This document shows, piece by piece, positions 23,479 to 33,885 of a stretch of DNA of 64,000 bases. Origin of the DNA: an uncultured Lachnospiraceae bacterium (GTDB lineage Bacteria; Bacillota; Clostridia; Lachnospirales; Lachnospiraceae); the NCBI GenBank assembly GCA_944384125.1, contig CALWSF010000015.1, forward strand, positions 1 through 64,000, read 5' to 3'. A program made the position numbers and the translations under genes. Position 1 is the stretch's first letter; every line of letters begins with the position of its first letter. Below the pieces are notes generated by a model. That model was not told where the DNA came from. It did not search any database and worked only from the letters and a program-made list of their open reading frames with translations.

Positions 23479-24372
23479 CTAATAATGTACATGCTTTCTT
23501 CCTGCCATTAAGTTGATACATGTAATTGTCAGTACAATGGCAAACAGAATAACGGCTGCTGACGAGGCATAGGACGGGTAACCTCCGCTGTTTCCATACA
23601 GCATATCATAAATATACCCGACAATTGTATTCATTCCTGATGCATTGAGATCTGTTCCGAAGAGAGCCACCGCATCACTGTAAGCTTTAAACGCTCCTAT
23701 AAAACCTGTAATGATCAGATAGAACACCATAGGAGAAATCATTGGAAGTGTAATCCTTACAAAAATACGAAATCCGGAAGTTCCATCCACCCGGGCCGCC
23801 CTGTAATAATCCTCGTTTACCGACGCCAGAGCACTGGTAAGAATCAGGATTTTAAAGGGAAGAACAACCCACACTGTATAAAAACAGAGTACAAACATCT
23901 TTGCCCAGTATGGGCCATTGATAAAATCTACCGGAGAACCGCCAAACCAGCTGATTACCAGGTTAATCAGTCCATCTGTGTATTCTGTTTTCTGAAACAG
24001 AATCATAAAAACCAGACCAACCGCCAGCGTATTTGTCACATAGGGCAGAAAATAAATTGTCTGAAACAGCTCCTTTAAAAATCTCATGGAACTCAGTCCC
24101 AGAGAAATCAGCAGAGCAAGGCCGGTTGAAACAGGCACTGTGATAATGACCAGAATAAATGTATTCTTCAGAGCCTGGAGAAAATAGGGATCATGCAGCA
24201 CGTAAGAATAATTATACATGCCCGTTCCAAAGTATGTCTGGGAGGCAAAATTATATCCCTCTTCCACTGAATATATGAAAACATCAATCAACGGATATAT
24301 CATAAAAACGGCAATAAACAAAAGTGACGGCAGCAGATACAGCCAGGCTTTCATCTGATATCTTTTCATCAT
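23479..24372 (-). CDS. ABC transporter permease, MalF/UgpA type
   Basis: A 297-residue permease with six predicted helices, N-terminal MKAWLYLLPSLLFIAVF and the EAA loop EDYYRAARVDGTSGFRIFV. It overlaps the ATPase gene by 4 nt. It pairs with the MalG-type protein downstream. Confidence 0.92.
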   Translation of the reverse strand: MMKRYQMKAWLYLLPSLLFIAVFMIYPLIDVFIYSVEEGYNFASQTYFGTGMYNYSYVLHDPYFLQALKNTFILVIITVPVSTGLALLISLGLSSMRFLKELFQTIYFLPYVTNTLAVGLVFMILFQKTEYTDGLINLVISWFGGSPVDFINGPYWAKMFVLCFYTVWVVLPFKILILTSALASVNEDYYRAARVDGTSGFRIFVRITLPMISPMVFYLIITGFIGAFKAYSDAVALFGTDLNASGMNTIVGYIYDMLYGNSGGYPSYASSAAVILFAIVLTITCINLMAGRKHVHY

Positions 24373-25505
24373 ATCCTCCTTATCCGCTCCCCTGTTTCCG
24401 GACAGAATAAAAATATTTTTTCCGGCTTTAAAGAAAATTTCACTGCTTTTGCCTCTGGCGCAGGCAAGGCTGATGCATCCACAATGGCACGCAGTGCGGA
24501 AGTCTCACAGGCAGGATGCTCCGCTACAATGCTGATATCGCGCCCCATCACTTCCACCCTCTGAAGCGCACAGGACAGCTCCCCGTCCTCACAGGGAACA
24601 AAACCTTCCGGACGCACGGCAACTGTTACGGGACCCCTGGGTCCGCAGTTACCCTTCTGAAAAACCGGCTCCATCCCCGCCGCATCTGCGGCATTCAGAA
24701 CCGGCGTATTGCCAATCACGATTTTCCCATCACAGATTTGGCCTTCAAAAAGATTAATCGGAGGTGTACCAAGGAACCGGGCGACGAAAAGATTTACCGG
24801 ATCATCATATATCTCCTGGGGTTTCCCAATCTGCTGGACAACCCCCTCTTTCATCACAACAATCATATCAGAGATACTCATTGCCTCTTCCTGATCATGA
24901 GTAACAAAAACTGTCGTTATTTTTGTAGAACGCTGAATTTTCCGAATTTCCTCACGTGTCTGAAGACGCAGACGGGCGTCAAGATTAGAAAGGGGCTCGT
25001 CCATGAGAAGAACGTGAGGCATTTTTACCAGTGCACGGGCAATTGCCACTCTCTGCTGCTGGCCGCCTGAAAGCTCTCCCGGTTTTCGATCCATCAGTTC
25101 TCCGATTTGAACCATAGCCGCAGCCTCATCAGCCCGACGGGCCATTTCCGCCTTCGACAGACGCTCTTTTCCTCTCAGATTTTCCAGAGGAAAAAGTATA
25201 TTCTTTCTGACTGTGAGATGCGGATATAAAGCGTAATTCTGAAATACCATCCCGACACCTCGATATTCCGGCAGTAACTCCGTTACATCCCGATCTCCGA
25301 AAAATATTCTGCCGCTGCCTGGATGCTCCAGACCGCAAATCATATTCAGTGTCGTACTTTTTCCGCATCCGGATGGTCCCAGAAGCCCCACCAGCATTCC
25401 ATCCGGTATTTTAAGTGTGAAATCACTGACAGCCGTGATCTCTCCGGGATTCTTTCTGTTCCGATTCAGATATTTTTTTGTGAGATTCTGCAGCCGGATT
25501 TCCAT
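24369..25505 (-). CDS. ABC transporter ATP-binding protein, MalK/UgpC type
   Basis: A 378-residue ATPase. Walker A GPSGCGKST, Q-loop VFQNYALYPH, signature LSGGQQQR, Walker B VLLMDEP and H-loop VTHDQEEA are intact. The C-terminal third is a TOBE/MalK-type regulatory domain. Having its own ATPase inside the operon is unusual for Firmicutes, where sugar importers often share a common MsmX-type protein. It is the first gene of the four-gene importer operon. Confidence 0.92.
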   Translation of the reverse strand: MEIRLQNLTKKYLNRNRKNPGEITAVSDFTLKIPDGMLVGLLGPSGCGKSTTLNMICGLEHPGSGRIFFGDRDVTELLPEYRGVGMVFQNYALYPHLTVRKNILFPLENLRGKERLSKAEMARRADEAAAMVQIGELMDRKPGELSGGQQQRVAIARALVKMPHVLLMDEPLSNLDARLRLQTREEIRKIQRSTKITTVFVTHDQEEAMSISDMIVVMKEGVVQQIGKPQEIYDDPVNLFVARFLGTPPINLFEGQICDGKIVIGNTPVLNAADAAGMEPVFQKGNCGPRGPVTVAVRPEGFVPCEDGELSCALQRVEVMGRDISIVAEHPACETSALRAIVDASALPAPEAKAVKFSLKPEKIFLFCPETGERIRRI

Positions 25506-25539
25506 ATATATTTCCCCCTTCTCTTTTCATATCAGAAAA

Positions 25540-25568
25540 ATTATACAAGACTTTTTTATTTTTCTCAA
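25540..25568 (-). promoter_or_regulatory. Promoter of the ABC importer operon
   Basis: Minus strand TTGAGA (25563-25568), 17-bp spacer, TATAAT (25540-25545), about 30 bp ahead of the ATPase gene. Confidence 0.8.
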
Positions 25569-25585
25569 TAGAATGCCCTTCAGAT

Positions 25586-25626
25586 GTAAAAAGGGTGCCT
25601 ATCCGGTTCGCACCGGAAAGACACCC
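25586..25626 (-). terminator. Terminator after tuf
   Basis: On the minus strand GGGTGTC...GGCACCC, with an inner CCGGT/ACCGG stem, is followed by TTTTTAC. It sits 38 bp past the tuf stop codon. Confidence 0.85.
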
Positions 25627-25664
25627 TCTATATTATTTAAGTGAATACTTATTATTCAAATAAA

Positions 25665-26858
25665 TTATTCAATGATAGATACAACTCTACCTGAACCTAC
25701 TGTACGGCCGCCCTCACGGATAGCGAAACGAAGACCCTGCTCCATAGCTACCGGATGAATAAGCTCAACCGTCATCTCTACGTTATCGCCAGGCATGCAC
25801 ATCTCTGTACCAGCCGGAAGCTCGCAAACACCTGTAACGTCAGTTGTTCTGAAGTAGAACTGCGGACGATAGTTGTTGAAGAACGGTGTATGACGGCCAC
25901 CCTCGTCCTTTGTCAGAACGTATACCTGAGCTGTAAATTTCTTATGGCATTTTACAGAACCCGGTTTGCACAGACACTGACCTCTCTGGATCTCGTTTCT
26001 CTGAACACCACGAAGAAGAGCACCGATGTTATCGCCAGCCTGAGCCTCATCAAGAAGCTTACGGAACATCTCGATACCGGTAACAACTACCTTACGAACA
26101 TCCTCATGGATACCAACGATCTCAACCTCATCAGATACGTGAAGAGTACCACGCTCAACACGGCCTGTAGCAACAGTACCACGACCTGTGATAGAGAATA
26201 CGTCCTCAACCGGCATCAGGAACGGCTTATCCGTATCACGAACCGGATCCGGAACATACTCATCAACAGCATGCATAAGCTCAAGAACCTTATCGCCCCA
26301 CTCGCTGGACGGATCCTCAAGAGCCTTAAGAGCAGAACCCTGGATGATCGGTGTGTCATCGCCCGGGAACTCGTACTCGTTCAGAAGCTCACGGATCTCC
26401 ATCTCAACCAGCTCGAGAAGCTCCGGATCATCAACCATATCGCACTTGTTCATGAATACTACGATATAAGGAACGCCTACCTGACGGGAAAGCAGGATGT
26501 GCTCTCTTGTCTGAGCCATAACACCATCAGTAGCAGCAACAACCAGGATAGCACCATCCATCTGAGCTGCACCAGTGATCATGTTCTTTACATAGTCAGC
26601 ATGGCCTGGGCAGTCAACGTGTGCATAGTGTCTCTTCTCTGTCTCATACTCTACGTGAGCAGTAGAGATAGTAATTCCACGCTCTCTCTCCTCCGGAGCC
26701 TTATCGATCATATCGAAAGCAACAGCCTCGCCGGTGCCAAGTCTGTCATGAAGAGTCTTTGTGATAGCAGCGGTCAGAGTGGTTTTACCATGATCTACGT
26801 GGCCGATGGTACCAATGTTACAATGCGGTTTTGTTCTTTCAAACTTTGCTTTTGCCAT
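25665..26858 (-). CDS. tuf: Translation elongation factor Tu
   Basis: A GTPase that delivers aminoacyl-tRNA to the ribosome. G1 GHVDHGKT (19-26), DCPGH and NKCD motifs and the three-domain length of 397 residues are standard. It has its own consensus promoter about 90 bp upstream as well as lying after fusA. Codon bias is extreme, which leaves long open frames on the opposite strand. Confidence 0.98.
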   Translation of the reverse strand: MAKAKFERTKPHCNIGTIGHVDHGKTTLTAAITKTLHDRLGTGEAVAFDMIDKAPEERERGITISTAHVEYETEKRHYAHVDCPGHADYVKNMITGAAQMDGAILVVAATDGVMAQTREHILLSRQVGVPYIVVFMNKCDMVDDPELLELVEMEIRELLNEYEFPGDDTPIIQGSALKALEDPSSEWGDKVLELMHAVDEYVPDPVRDTDKPFLMPVEDVFSITGRGTVATGRVERGTLHVSDEVEIVGIHEDVRKVVVTGIEMFRKLLDEAQAGDNIGALLRGVQRNEIQRGQCLCKPGSVKCHKKFTAQVYVLTKDEGGRHTPFFNNYRPQFYFRTTDVTGVCELPAGTEMCMPGDNVEMTVELIHPVAMEQGLRFAIREGGRTVGSGRVVSIIE

Positions 26859-26923
26859 TTTAAAACGTCCTCCTTAATTTTACACCCACTTCGGGCATTT
26901 CAATTTATGTTAGGCTGTCTCTA

Positions 26924-26952
26924 ATTATATTCGATCAGAGTTGGATTTTCAA
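26924..26952 (-). promoter_or_regulatory. tuf promoter
   Basis: Minus strand TTGAAA (26947-26952), 17-bp spacer, consensus TATAAT (26924-26929). A separate promoter lets tuf be made in excess over fusA. Confidence 0.8.
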
Positions 26953-26963
26953 GCCTAATATTA

Positions 26964-26997
26964 CTTTTCCGGGCAGTTTTTAACTGCCCTGGAAAAG
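26964..26997. other. fusA-tuf intergenic hairpin without T-tract
   Basis: CTTTTCC-GGGCAGTT pairs with AACTGCCC-TGGAAAAG around a very small loop, giving a stem of about 15 bp directly after fusA. On the minus strand it is followed by TAATATTAGG rather than a T-run, so it is a weak terminator, an RNase III-type processing site or a 3'-end stabiliser. Confidence 0.6.
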
Positions 26998-27010
26998 CAT
27001 GTTCACTGTT

Positions 27011-29131
27011 TTATTTCTCGCTCTTTCCTGCCAGAACCTTCTCCTGAACACTCTTCGGTACCTGCTCATACTTCTCAAAGAACATGGAGTAGTTACCGCG
27101 TCCCTGTGTTCTGGAACGAAGATCTGTGGAATAACCGAACATCTCAGCCAGCGGAACGAATGCCTTAACCAGCTTTCCGCCGCCAATGTCCTCCATACCT
27201 TCGATACGGCCGCGACGGGAGTTGATATCTCCGATAACATCGCCCATATACTCTTCAGGCATGGTAACGTCCACCTTCATAATCGGCTCAAGAAGAATCG
27301 GATTACCTTTCTTCATTGCGTCCTTAAATGCCATGGAGCCTGCAATGTGGAACGCCATCTCAGAGGAGTCAACCTCATGATAGGAACCATCATAAACATT
27401 TGCATGAACACCGAGTACCGGGAATCCGCCAAGAACACCTGCCTTTGCAGCCTCCTCAATACCCTCGCCGACAGCCGGAATGTATTCCTTCGGAATAGCA
27501 CCGCCGACAACGCTGGACTCGAACTTGAATGTCTCCTCACCGTTGGGATCCATCGGCTCGAAGTGTACCTTACAGTGTCCGTACTGTCCGCGACCACCGG
27601 ACTGTTTCGCATACTTGCTGTCCACATCAACTGCTTTTGTGAATGTCTCCTTGTAAGCAACCTGCGGAGCACCAACATTAGCCTCTACATGGAACTCACG
27701 AAGCAGACGGTCAACAATAATCTCCAGATGAAGCTCGCCCATACCGGCGATAATTGTCTGTCCTGTCTCTTTGTTAGTATACGCGCGGAAGGTCGGATCC
27801 TCCTCAGCCAGTTTTGCAAGAGCCTCGCCCATCTTATCCTGACCTGCTTTTGTCTTCGGCTCGATTGCAATATCGATAACCGGCTCCGGGAACTCCATGG
27901 ACTCCAGAATTACCGGATGCTGCTCGTCACAGATTGTATCACCTGTTACGGAGAACTTGAAGCCGATTGCAGCCGCGATATCTCCGGAATAAACCTTGTC
28001 AAGCTCCTGACGTTTGTTAGCGTGCATCTGAAGGATACGTCCCACACGCTCTTTTTTGCCCTTCGTAGCATTCAGTACATAGGAACCGGAATTCATTGTA
28101 CCGGAATAAACACGGAAGTAGGCAAGTTTTCCAACAAAGGGATCCGTCATAATCTTGAATACAAGAGCAGAGAACGGCTCCTCATCAGATGAATGTCTCT
28201 CAATCTCATTACCGTCCAAATCAGTTCCCTTGATAGCCGGGATGTCAAGCGGAGACGGCATATACTCGATAACAGCATCCAGAAGCTTCTGAACACCTTT
28301 GTTTCTGTACGCTGTACCGCAGCATACAGGAATAGCCTGACACTCGCAGGTAGCCTTGCGAAGCACTTTCTTGAGCTCCTCATTAGAGGGAGTCTCGCCC
28401 TCCAGATACTGCATCATCAGATCATCATCCAGTTCACAGATCTTCTCGATCAGCTCTGTATGATAAAGCTCAGCCTCATCCTGCATATCTTCCGGGATAT
28501 CCACAACGCTGATATCCTCGCCCTTCTCATCATTGTAGATATACGCCTTCATCTCGAAGAGGTCGATGATTCCCTTGAATTCATCTTCCTTTCCGATCGG
28601 AAGCTGTAAACAGATTGCGTTCTTTCCCAGTCTCGTCTTGATCTGCTCAACTGTGCCATAGAAATTAGCACCCAGGATATCCATCTTGTTGATGAACGCC
28701 ATACGAGGAACATTGTAGGTATCAGCCTGACGCCATACATTCTCTGACTGCGGCTCTACACCACCCTTGGCACAGAACACACCGACAGCGCCGTCCAGAA
28801 CACGCAGGGAACGCTCAACCTCAACGGTAAAGTCAACGTGTCCAGGAGTATCGATAATGTTGATACGATGCTCCAATGCGCCTGGCTTCGGCTTGCACTG
28901 CTCCTGAAGAGTCCAGTGACATGTTGTTGCCGCGGAAGTAATAGTAATACCTCTCTCCTGCTCCTGGGCCATCCAGTCCATGGTTGCAGTACCTTCATGG
29001 GTATCGCCGATTTTGTAGTTAACACCAGTGTAATACAGAATACGCTCTGTCGTCGTCGTCTTACCGGCGTCGATATGAGCCATAATACCAATATTTCTGG
29101 TTCTCTCCAACGGATATTCTCTTCCAGCCAA
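27011..29131 (-). CDS. fusA: Translation elongation factor G
   Basis: A 706-residue GTPase that drives translocation. G1 [21 protein letters not shown] and NKMD are in place, and domains II-V follow in normal order. It starts 15 bp after rpsG in the rpsL-rpsG-fusA operon. Confidence 0.98.
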   Translation of the reverse strand: MAGREYPLERTRNIGIMAHIDAGKTTTTERILYYTGVNYKIGDTHEGTATMDWMAQEQERGITITSAATTCHWTLQEQCKPKPGALEHRINIIDTPGHVDFTVEVERSLRVLDGAVGVFCAKGGVEPQSENVWRQADTYNVPRMAFINKMDILGANFYGTVEQIKTRLGKNAICLQLPIGKEDEFKGIIDLFEMKAYIYNDEKGEDISVVDIPEDMQDEAELYHTELIEKICELDDDLMMQYLEGETPSNEELKKVLRKATCECQAIPVCCGTAYRNKGVQKLLDAVIEYMPSPLDIPAIKGTDLDGNEIERHSSDEEPFSALVFKIMTDPFVGKLAYFRVYSGTMNSGSYVLNATKGKKERVGRILQMHANKRQELDKVYSGDIAAAIGFKFSVTGDTICDEQHPVILESMEFPEPVIDIAIEPKTKAGQDKMGEALAKLAEEDPTFRAYTNKETGQTIIAGMGELHLEIIVDRLLREFHVEANVGAPQVAYKETFTKAVDVDSKYAKQSGGRGQYGHCKVHFEPMDPNGEETFKFESSVVGGAIPKEYIPAVGEGIEEAAKAGVLGGFPVLGVHANVYDGSYHEVDSSEMAFHIAGSMAFKDAMKKGNPILLEPIMKVDVTMPEEYMGDVIGDINSRRGRIEGMEDIGGGKLVKAFVPLAEMFGYSTDLRSRTQGRGNYSMFFEKYEQVPKSVQEKVLAGKSEK

Positions 29132-29146
29132 AGCTTTTTCCTCCTA

Positions 29147-29617
29147 TTAGAATCTGTAATGAGCAAATGCCTTGTTGGCCTCTGCCATCTTGTGCATATC
29201 TTCTTTCTTCTTTACGGATGCTCCCGTATTGTTTGCTGCATCCAGAATTTCCTTTGCAAGTCTCTCTTCCTGGGTCTTCTCGCCTCTCTTGCGGGAGTAA
29301 AGAGTAATCCAGCGAAGTGCAAGAGCCTGTCTTCTCTCCGGCTTAACCTCGATCGGAACCTGATATGTGGCACCGCCGATACGTTTTGCCTTAACCTCAA
29401 GAACAGGCATGATGTTGTTCATAGCTTCCTCGAATACCTCAACGGCATCCTTTCCGGATTCAGCAGCTACGCGCTCAAATGCGCCATATACGATCTTCTG
29501 TGCAACACCCTTCTTGCCGTCCAGCATGATGTTGTTGATTAATTTTGTGACAACCTTGTTGTTGTACAGCGGATCTGCTAATACGTCTCTTTTCTGAGTA
29601 TGTCCTTTACGTGGCAC
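29147..29617 (-). CDS. rpsG: 30S ribosomal protein S7
   Basis: The primary 16S rRNA binding protein of the small-subunit head. I place the start at a GTG codon (29617), with AAGGAGG upstream and the family N-terminus [11 protein letters not shown]. This gives 156 residues, the usual length. The frame continues 14 codons upstream without a ribosome site. The 216-bp gap to rpsL is longer than usual and could hold an S7 translational control site, but no clear fold was identified. Confidence 0.96.
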   Translation of the reverse strand: MPRKGHTQKRDVLADPLYNNKVVTKLINNIMLDGKKGVAQKIVYGAFERVAAESGKDAVEVFEEAMNNIMPVLEVKAKRIGGATYQVPIEVKPERRQALALRWITLYSRKRGEKTQEERLAKEILDAANNTGASVKKKEDMHKMAEANKAFAHYRF

Positions 29618-29833
29618 GTTACTTCCCTCCTTAATATCTGCTCCGGCCTGTTTCGCCAAAGCTTTTCATTAGATCTTAGGTACTCGCATTCCCTGTCAGG
29701 CACGTTATTACTGCGCTCCTGCATTCCTGCGTTTCGTGCTGGTTCTATGATTCCCTGCAACCCACAGGATCAATATCAAAGTCCGGCACTACAATTCCAA
29801 ATCTAATTAAATCAAGAATTTCTACCTAAATTA

Positions 29834-30253
29834 TTACTTTTTGTCTTTCGGTCTCTTGGCACCGTATTTGGAACGGGCCTGTTTTCTGTTGGCTACGCCA
29901 GCGGTATCAAGAGTACCTCTGATGATGTGGTATCTCGTACCGGGAAGGTCTTTAACACGGCCGCCGCGGATCAGGACAACGCTGTGCTCCTGCAGGTTGT
30001 GTCCCTCGCCCGGGATATAGCTTGTTACCTCAATTCCGTTGGAAAGACGAACTCTGGCGATTTTTCTGAGAGCAGAGTTAGGCTTCTTTGGCGTTGCAGT
30101 TTTAACGGCTGTACAAACGCCTCTCTTCTGCGGTGCAGAAACATTGATTGCTCTCTTCTGCAGAGAATTGTATCCTTTCTGCAGAGCCGGAGCTGTCGAT
30201 TTCTTCTCAGATGTCTGTCTTCCCTTTCTTACTAACTGGTTAAATGTAGGCAT
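29834..30253 (-). CDS. rpsL: 30S ribosomal protein S12
   Basis: A 139-residue decoding-centre protein. The lysines linked to streptomycin action are wild type ([11 protein letters not shown] and GRVKDLPG contexts). It is the first gene of the str-type operon, 84 nt after the predicted transcription start. Confidence 0.97.
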   Translation of the reverse strand: MPTFNQLVRKGRQTSEKKSTAPALQKGYNSLQKRAINVSAPQKRGVCTAVKTATPKKPNSALRKIARVRLSNGIEVTSYIPGEGHNLQEHSVVLIRGGRVKDLPGTRYHIIRGTLDTAGVANRKQARSKYGAKRPKDKK

Positions 30254-30343
30254 CCTTCTTCACCTCCTGTGATATTGTCTGTGGTTGCTGTTTAAGCTTT
30301 CGTTTTTTCGCGCAAAAACCCCTTGGTTTTCGCACGCTTTCTT

Positions 30344-30372
30344 ATTATATACAGTTTAAAAAGCGGTGTCAA
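30344..30372 (-). promoter_or_regulatory. rpsL-rpsG-fusA promoter
   Basis: A perfect consensus promoter on the minus strand: TTGACA (30367-30372), 17 bp, TATAAT (30344-30349). The leader contains a GCGAAAACC/GGTTTTTGC hairpin (about 30309-30333). Confidence 0.92.
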
Positions 30373-30396
30373 GGGATAAAATGTAAAATATACATC

Positions 30397-30433
30397 AAAA
30401 ACGGGGGTCTGCTGTTGTACTGTTACCCCCGTT
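30397..30433 (-). terminator. Terminator after the eutP remnant
   Basis: On the minus strand AACGGGGGT pairs with ACCCCCGTT (9 bp) and is followed by TTTG. The stem begins inside the last codons of the eutP remnant. Confidence 0.75.
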
Positions 30434-30838
30434 CAATCCGCTTTTTCAGTTTTTCCAGTCCGTCCGGATCATTTAATCCTGTCTCGAACACTTCTTTTGC
30501 TCCTGCCAGGCAAAGCAGTTCCTCCGCCTGCCGTATCCGCTCCCTGTCGCCGCACAAATCTGTCTTTGTAACAACGCCTATTACCGGCTTTCCTCCGAAC
30601 ATGGTATTCATCCCCGGCGAAAAAACATTCTGATCATCAGTCGCGGAAATCAGAAGAAGAATGATATCGGCCTCAACAGCCGTCACTGTCAGAGCATTGT
30701 AAAACTGTTTCCTCTCCAGATATTCTCCGGGCGTATCAACTATGCCGTTCCCCACCAGCTGAATGGACTGTGTCTTCTGATACTGTATCTCTTCCCCCAT
30801 CAGCCGCTGACTGAGCGTCGTTTTTCCGCATCCGCCAA
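30423..30838 (-). pseudogene. EutP/PduV-like GTPase, 5' end lost
   Basis: The minus-strand frame runs from the P-loop region (FGGCGKTTLSQRL) through DTPGEYLERK and the NKXD-like TKTD to IERG-stop, matching small Ras-like GTPases of ethanolamine/propanediol loci. The first roughly 9 codons and start codon are missing: the frame upstream of the P-loop reads KKCSHF and then a stop, at the boundary with an IS3-family remnant. An internal ATG at 30800 would exclude the P-loop, so a working protein is unlikely. No other eut or pdu genes are in the window. Confidence 0.75.
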
Positions 30839-31070
30839 AGAAGTGCGAACACTTTTTTTATTTAAGCAACCAATTCCAGACTTTTTCTGCAGTTAGGCAG
30901 ACTCATTACCCAAATGATATTTTGATACGTTTTTCATTATACAAGTGTATATCTGCTTAATATAACATCTGGATATCCTGATTGACGAACCGCTAATACA
31001 GCATTACTTCCAAGTTCGAAATAAAGTTTAACAACTTTAAGTCGCTCCTTTATGTAATAAAATTCACGAT
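30839..31070 (-). mobile_element. IS3-family transposase remnant, internally deleted
   Basis: On the minus strand 31067-30940 encodes REFYYIKERLKVVKLYF and ELGSNAVLAVRQSGYP, typical of the N-terminal helix-turn-helix of IS3-family OrfA. A few bases on, YNEKRIKISFG and, one frame over, MSLPNCRKSLELVA-stop match the end of OrfB (pattern YNxxRIxxxLGxMSPxEYRxSLG). The middle of the element is gone and a frameshift splits the OrfB tail. The sequence AAGTGTTCGCACTTC at its end abuts the broken eutP gene. Bases 31071-31240 hold no recognisable gene. Confidence 0.65.
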
Positions 31071-31240
31071 TTCATCAGCACCTCTAAATTAAGAAGAGGA
31101 TGCTGATTCTCTTTTCATTGCGATTCTTAAAAACAAAATTCCATTAAGCTTTACTTTTTCTTATGTCTATATTACATTTAATATTAAAGAACAAATTTTT
31201 TATCTATAATCATCAGAATACAGAAAGGAATTCTTTTACC

Positions 31241-32185
31241 ATGAAACTCGTCATTATTGAACCGCTTGGAGTAAAAAAAGAAGAACTGCTGTCTCTTGCC
31301 GCGAAGCTTCTCCCGGCTGAGCTTGAGATTGAATATTATGACACCAGAACGACAGATACTCAGGAGCTTATCCGGCGCGGACAGGATGCAGATATCATCG
31401 CTGTCTCCAATCTTCCGCTTTCCGCAGAGGTAATCCGCGGATGCAAAAAACTGCGTCTTCTGTCAGTTGCATTTACGGGAGTTGATCATATTGCCATGGA
31501 TGCCTGCCGCGAGCAGGGAGTAACTGTCTGCAACTGTGCCGGCTACTCTACCGCTGCAGTCTCTGATCTGGTATTTGGCCTGATTATCAGTTTATACCGC
31601 CGGCTGATCGCATGCGATTCAGCCGTGCGTTCCTCAGGCACAAAGGATGGACTTGTCGGATTTGAACTGGAAGGAAAAACTTTCGGTGTTATCGGAACAG
31701 GCGCCATCGGATGCCGGGTAGCTTCCATCGCCCAGGCGTTTGGATGTGAAGTTCTTGCATACAGCCGCACACAGAAAAATATCGAGGGAATCCGTTATGT
31801 TTCCCTCGATACACTTCTTTCTTCCTGCGATATTGTCTCTGTTCATGTGCCGCTCAATGACGCGACAAAATCTCTCATCGGTAAAGAGCAGCTTGCAAAG
31901 ATGAAGAAAAATGCTGTTTTAATTAACACTGCACGCGGCCCTGTTGTGGACAGCCAGGCACTTGCAGATGCACTGAATAATGGACAGATTGCAGGAGCAG
32001 GTATTGATGTATTTGAGTCAGAACCCCCCATAAATCCCGATCATCCCCTTCTTCATGCAAAAAATGTTATCGCTACTCCTCATGTAGCATTTGCCACTGA
32101 GGAAGCATTACGAAAACGTGCCGTTATCGTATTCGAAAATGTTGCATGCTGGTTTAACAAAACACCGCAGAATATTATTCAGTAA
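31241..32185 (+). CDS. D-isomer-specific 2-hydroxyacid dehydrogenase
   Basis: A 314-residue NAD-dependent oxidoreductase. The Rossmann motif GVIGTGAIG, the substrate-binding NTARGPVVD and the catalytic ATPHVAF histidine region are present. The family includes phosphoglycerate, glycerate, lactate and hydroxyisocaproate dehydrogenases, and the substrate is not clear here. The start at 31241 is preceded by AAAGGA; the frame extends 26 codons upstream without support. It stands alone on the plus strand between the IS remnant and a strong terminator. Confidence 0.9.
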   Translation: MKLVIIEPLGVKKEELLSLAAKLLPAELEIEYYDTRTTDTQELIRRGQDADIIAVSNLPLSAEVIRGCKKLRLLSVAFTGVDHIAMDACREQGVTVCNCAGYSTAAVSDLVFGLIISLYRRLIACDSAVRSSGTKDGLVGFELEGKTFGVIGTGAIGCRVASIAQAFGCEVLAYSRTQKNIEGIRYVSLDTLLSSCDIVSVHVPLNDATKSLIGKEQLAKMKKNAVLINTARGPVVDSQALADALNNGQIAGAGIDVFESEPPINPDHPLLHAKNVIATPHVAFATEEALRKRAVIVFENVACWFNKTPQNIIQ

Positions 32186-32186
32186 A

Positions 32187-32234
32187 CTAAAAAAGACTGC
32201 CGGACAGTTACTCGTTGTCCGACAGTCTTTTTTT
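32187..32234. terminator. Bidirectional terminator
   Basis: AAAAAAGACTGCCGGACA pairs with TGTCCGACAGTCTTTTTTT (one bulge), giving A- and T-tracts on both sides. It serves the dehydrogenase on the plus strand and the DUF5684 gene on the minus strand. Confidence 0.9.
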
Positions 32235-32238
32235 CATT

Positions 32239-32676
32239 TTACTGAGGTCCCTGATATTCAGATGAACCAAAGCCGAGAATCAGCATAAAAATGGGATTCA
32301 AAAAATATAGTCCCACTGCAAATGGTATTCCATGACCAAAAGCCAGTGATAATTTATATGTTCCGATGATGCTGATTGCCCCCACACCCAAAAGGCAAAG
32401 ATTTCCGATAAGACCGATTACCCCTCCCACAATTCCAAATATAAATGCGGCAATTCCGAGAACAAGTGAAACCCAGAATATCCGGGTATTCCAGCAGATT
32501 CTGTACTGAACATAAATATTATAAATCGGAATTATGGACTTCCAGCCAGGCTCTCCTGCTTTAGAAAAAATCCTCCAGTATGCAATAACCTGAAGCACAT
32601 ACCACACTAGCAAAATTCCAATATAGGACAATATCACACTTACCAGAATAAGCAATGACAAATCATTTGCAGCCAT
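32239..32676 (-). CDS. DUF5684 family membrane protein
   Basis: A 145-residue protein with about four membrane helices and the cytoplasmic motif WRIFSKAGEPGWKSIIPIYN, characteristic of the DUF5684 family (often mislabelled signal peptidase). Function unknown. It follows the amidase gene after 29 bp and probably shares its transcript. Confidence 0.8.
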   Translation of the reverse strand: MAANDLSLLILVSVILSYIGILLVWYVLQVIAYWRIFSKAGEPGWKSIIPIYNIYVQYRICWNTRIFWVSLVLGIAAFIFGIVGGVIGLIGNLCLLGVGAISIIGTYKLSLAFGHGIPFAVGLYFLNPIFMLILGFGSSEYQGPQ

Positions 32677-32705
32677 TTCTGTTTCCTCTCTTATCTTTCA
32701 ATCTC

Positions 32706-33818
32706 TCAATAACCAAAAAAATCATTTACTCCTGCCGTCAGCCCTGCTGCAAGCTTTTCAAGCGTTGCATCGGAATGATCAGATACCTTGTCTCCCAGCT
32801 CAATATCAATGCTGGGAATGGTAGAATAGGAAGTCTGTGTCAGATCCATTTCCATGCTTCCGCCGGAAAAGATTTTTACCCCTGCTTCTCTGAGTCCTCC
32901 AATCAGCGCATCCCCCAGCTTGTGATGCTGCTGCCAGCAAGACGCCACCGGCTCCATGGCACGATATGTGGAATTATTGGGAACGCTCATATAAAATGCT
33001 CCTTTATCGCTGGATGTCGAATCCCAGTGCAAAGCGATATGGCAGTCAGCATTATTGTTGGCGATGACGGTACGGGCAATATTATCAAGCTGAACATCAT
33101 CTGTTTCGCGGATCATAAGTACATCATACCCCTGCTCAAGCAGATGCTCTTTCAGCTTTTTGGCCATTACAAGGGTTACCTTGCTCTCCGCTGTGCCGTC
33201 AGCAAATGTCATACCGCCTGATACTGCCACCGCACTCGTTGCACCCGCCCCTGTTGTGCCCCCCGTGACTTTCGGAGAACCGTCGGGATGACAGAGTGTT
33301 TTTACACTGCTGCCGCCGCTTGTTCCATGTCCTGCATTGACACAGACAGTTTTGTTCTTCCTGTTCTGTGACTGCGATTTGTAAAGTACCGCTTTTCCCG
33401 TATTGATTTTAGAAAATTCTGCGTAGCGATAGCTGCCGGACAGTCCAATCTGAGCGCCATCCGCCTGCTGAGACGAACCTGTCCCGGAACTGGTTTGAAC
33501 CCCGGAGGATGACTTTGCCGATGGCTTTTCGGTTGTCAGATATGAAGATGCAACATAATATTTTTTTCCGTCAATCATGACCGCAGTCCATTCTCCTGAG
33601 CTGCCTACCCGCTCCAGCTTTTCGCCATAGTACAGATTTGACACAATATTATTATCCCTGATCTCTGCTGTGGATCTGCAGCGCAGAACATCGCAGTTTA
33701 CATAAACCGTATCCCCTGCCAGCGCCGGGAATGCACCTGCAGTCAGAAAAAAAGCTGTCGCCGCTAAAACAGGTGCTGCTTTGTGAAGCTGAATTTTCTT
33801 TTTCTTTTTTACAGACAT
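32706..33818 (-). CDS. Secreted N-acetylmuramoyl-L-alanine amidase with SH3 domain
   Basis: A 370-residue exported cell-wall hydrolase. A signal peptide (about 1-34, ending ALA-GD) is followed by a bacterial SH3 domain (about 36-95), a Ser/Gly-rich linker and an Amidase_3 zinc domain (about 155-370). The zinc/catalytic blocks NAGHG, ESKVTLVMAKKL, HWDS and the late IDIELGD glutamate are visible. It cleaves the bond between MurNAc and L-Ala. It has its own promoter. Confidence 0.9.
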   Translation of the reverse strand: MSVKKKKKIQLHKAAPVLAATAFFLTAGAFPALAGDTVYVNCDVLRCRSTAEIRDNNIVSNLYYGEKLERVGSSGEWTAVMIDGKKYYVASSYLTTEKPSAKSSSGVQTSSGTGSSQQADGAQIGLSGSYRYAEFSKINTGKAVLYKSQSQNRKNKTVCVNAGHGTSGGSSVKTLCHPDGSPKVTGGTTGAGATSAVAVSGGMTFADGTAESKVTLVMAKKLKEHLLEQGYDVLMIRETDDVQLDNIARTVIANNNADCHIALHWDSTSSDKGAFYMSVPNNSTYRAMEPVASCWQQHHKLGDALIGGLREAGVKIFSGGSMEMDLTQTSYSTIPSIDIELGDKVSDHSDATLEKLAAGLTAGVNDFFGY

Positions 33819-33885
33819 CTCTCTGCTCCTCCTCGGATACCGGAAATATTCCGGCAGTCCGCAATGATCCTTTTTGTATTTTTAC

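Noticed and set aside
25755-28192. Long open frames (about 390 codons each) antisense to tuf and fusA
   Set aside because: They are by-products of the strong codon bias of the elongation-factor genes; the products look random and have no start signals.
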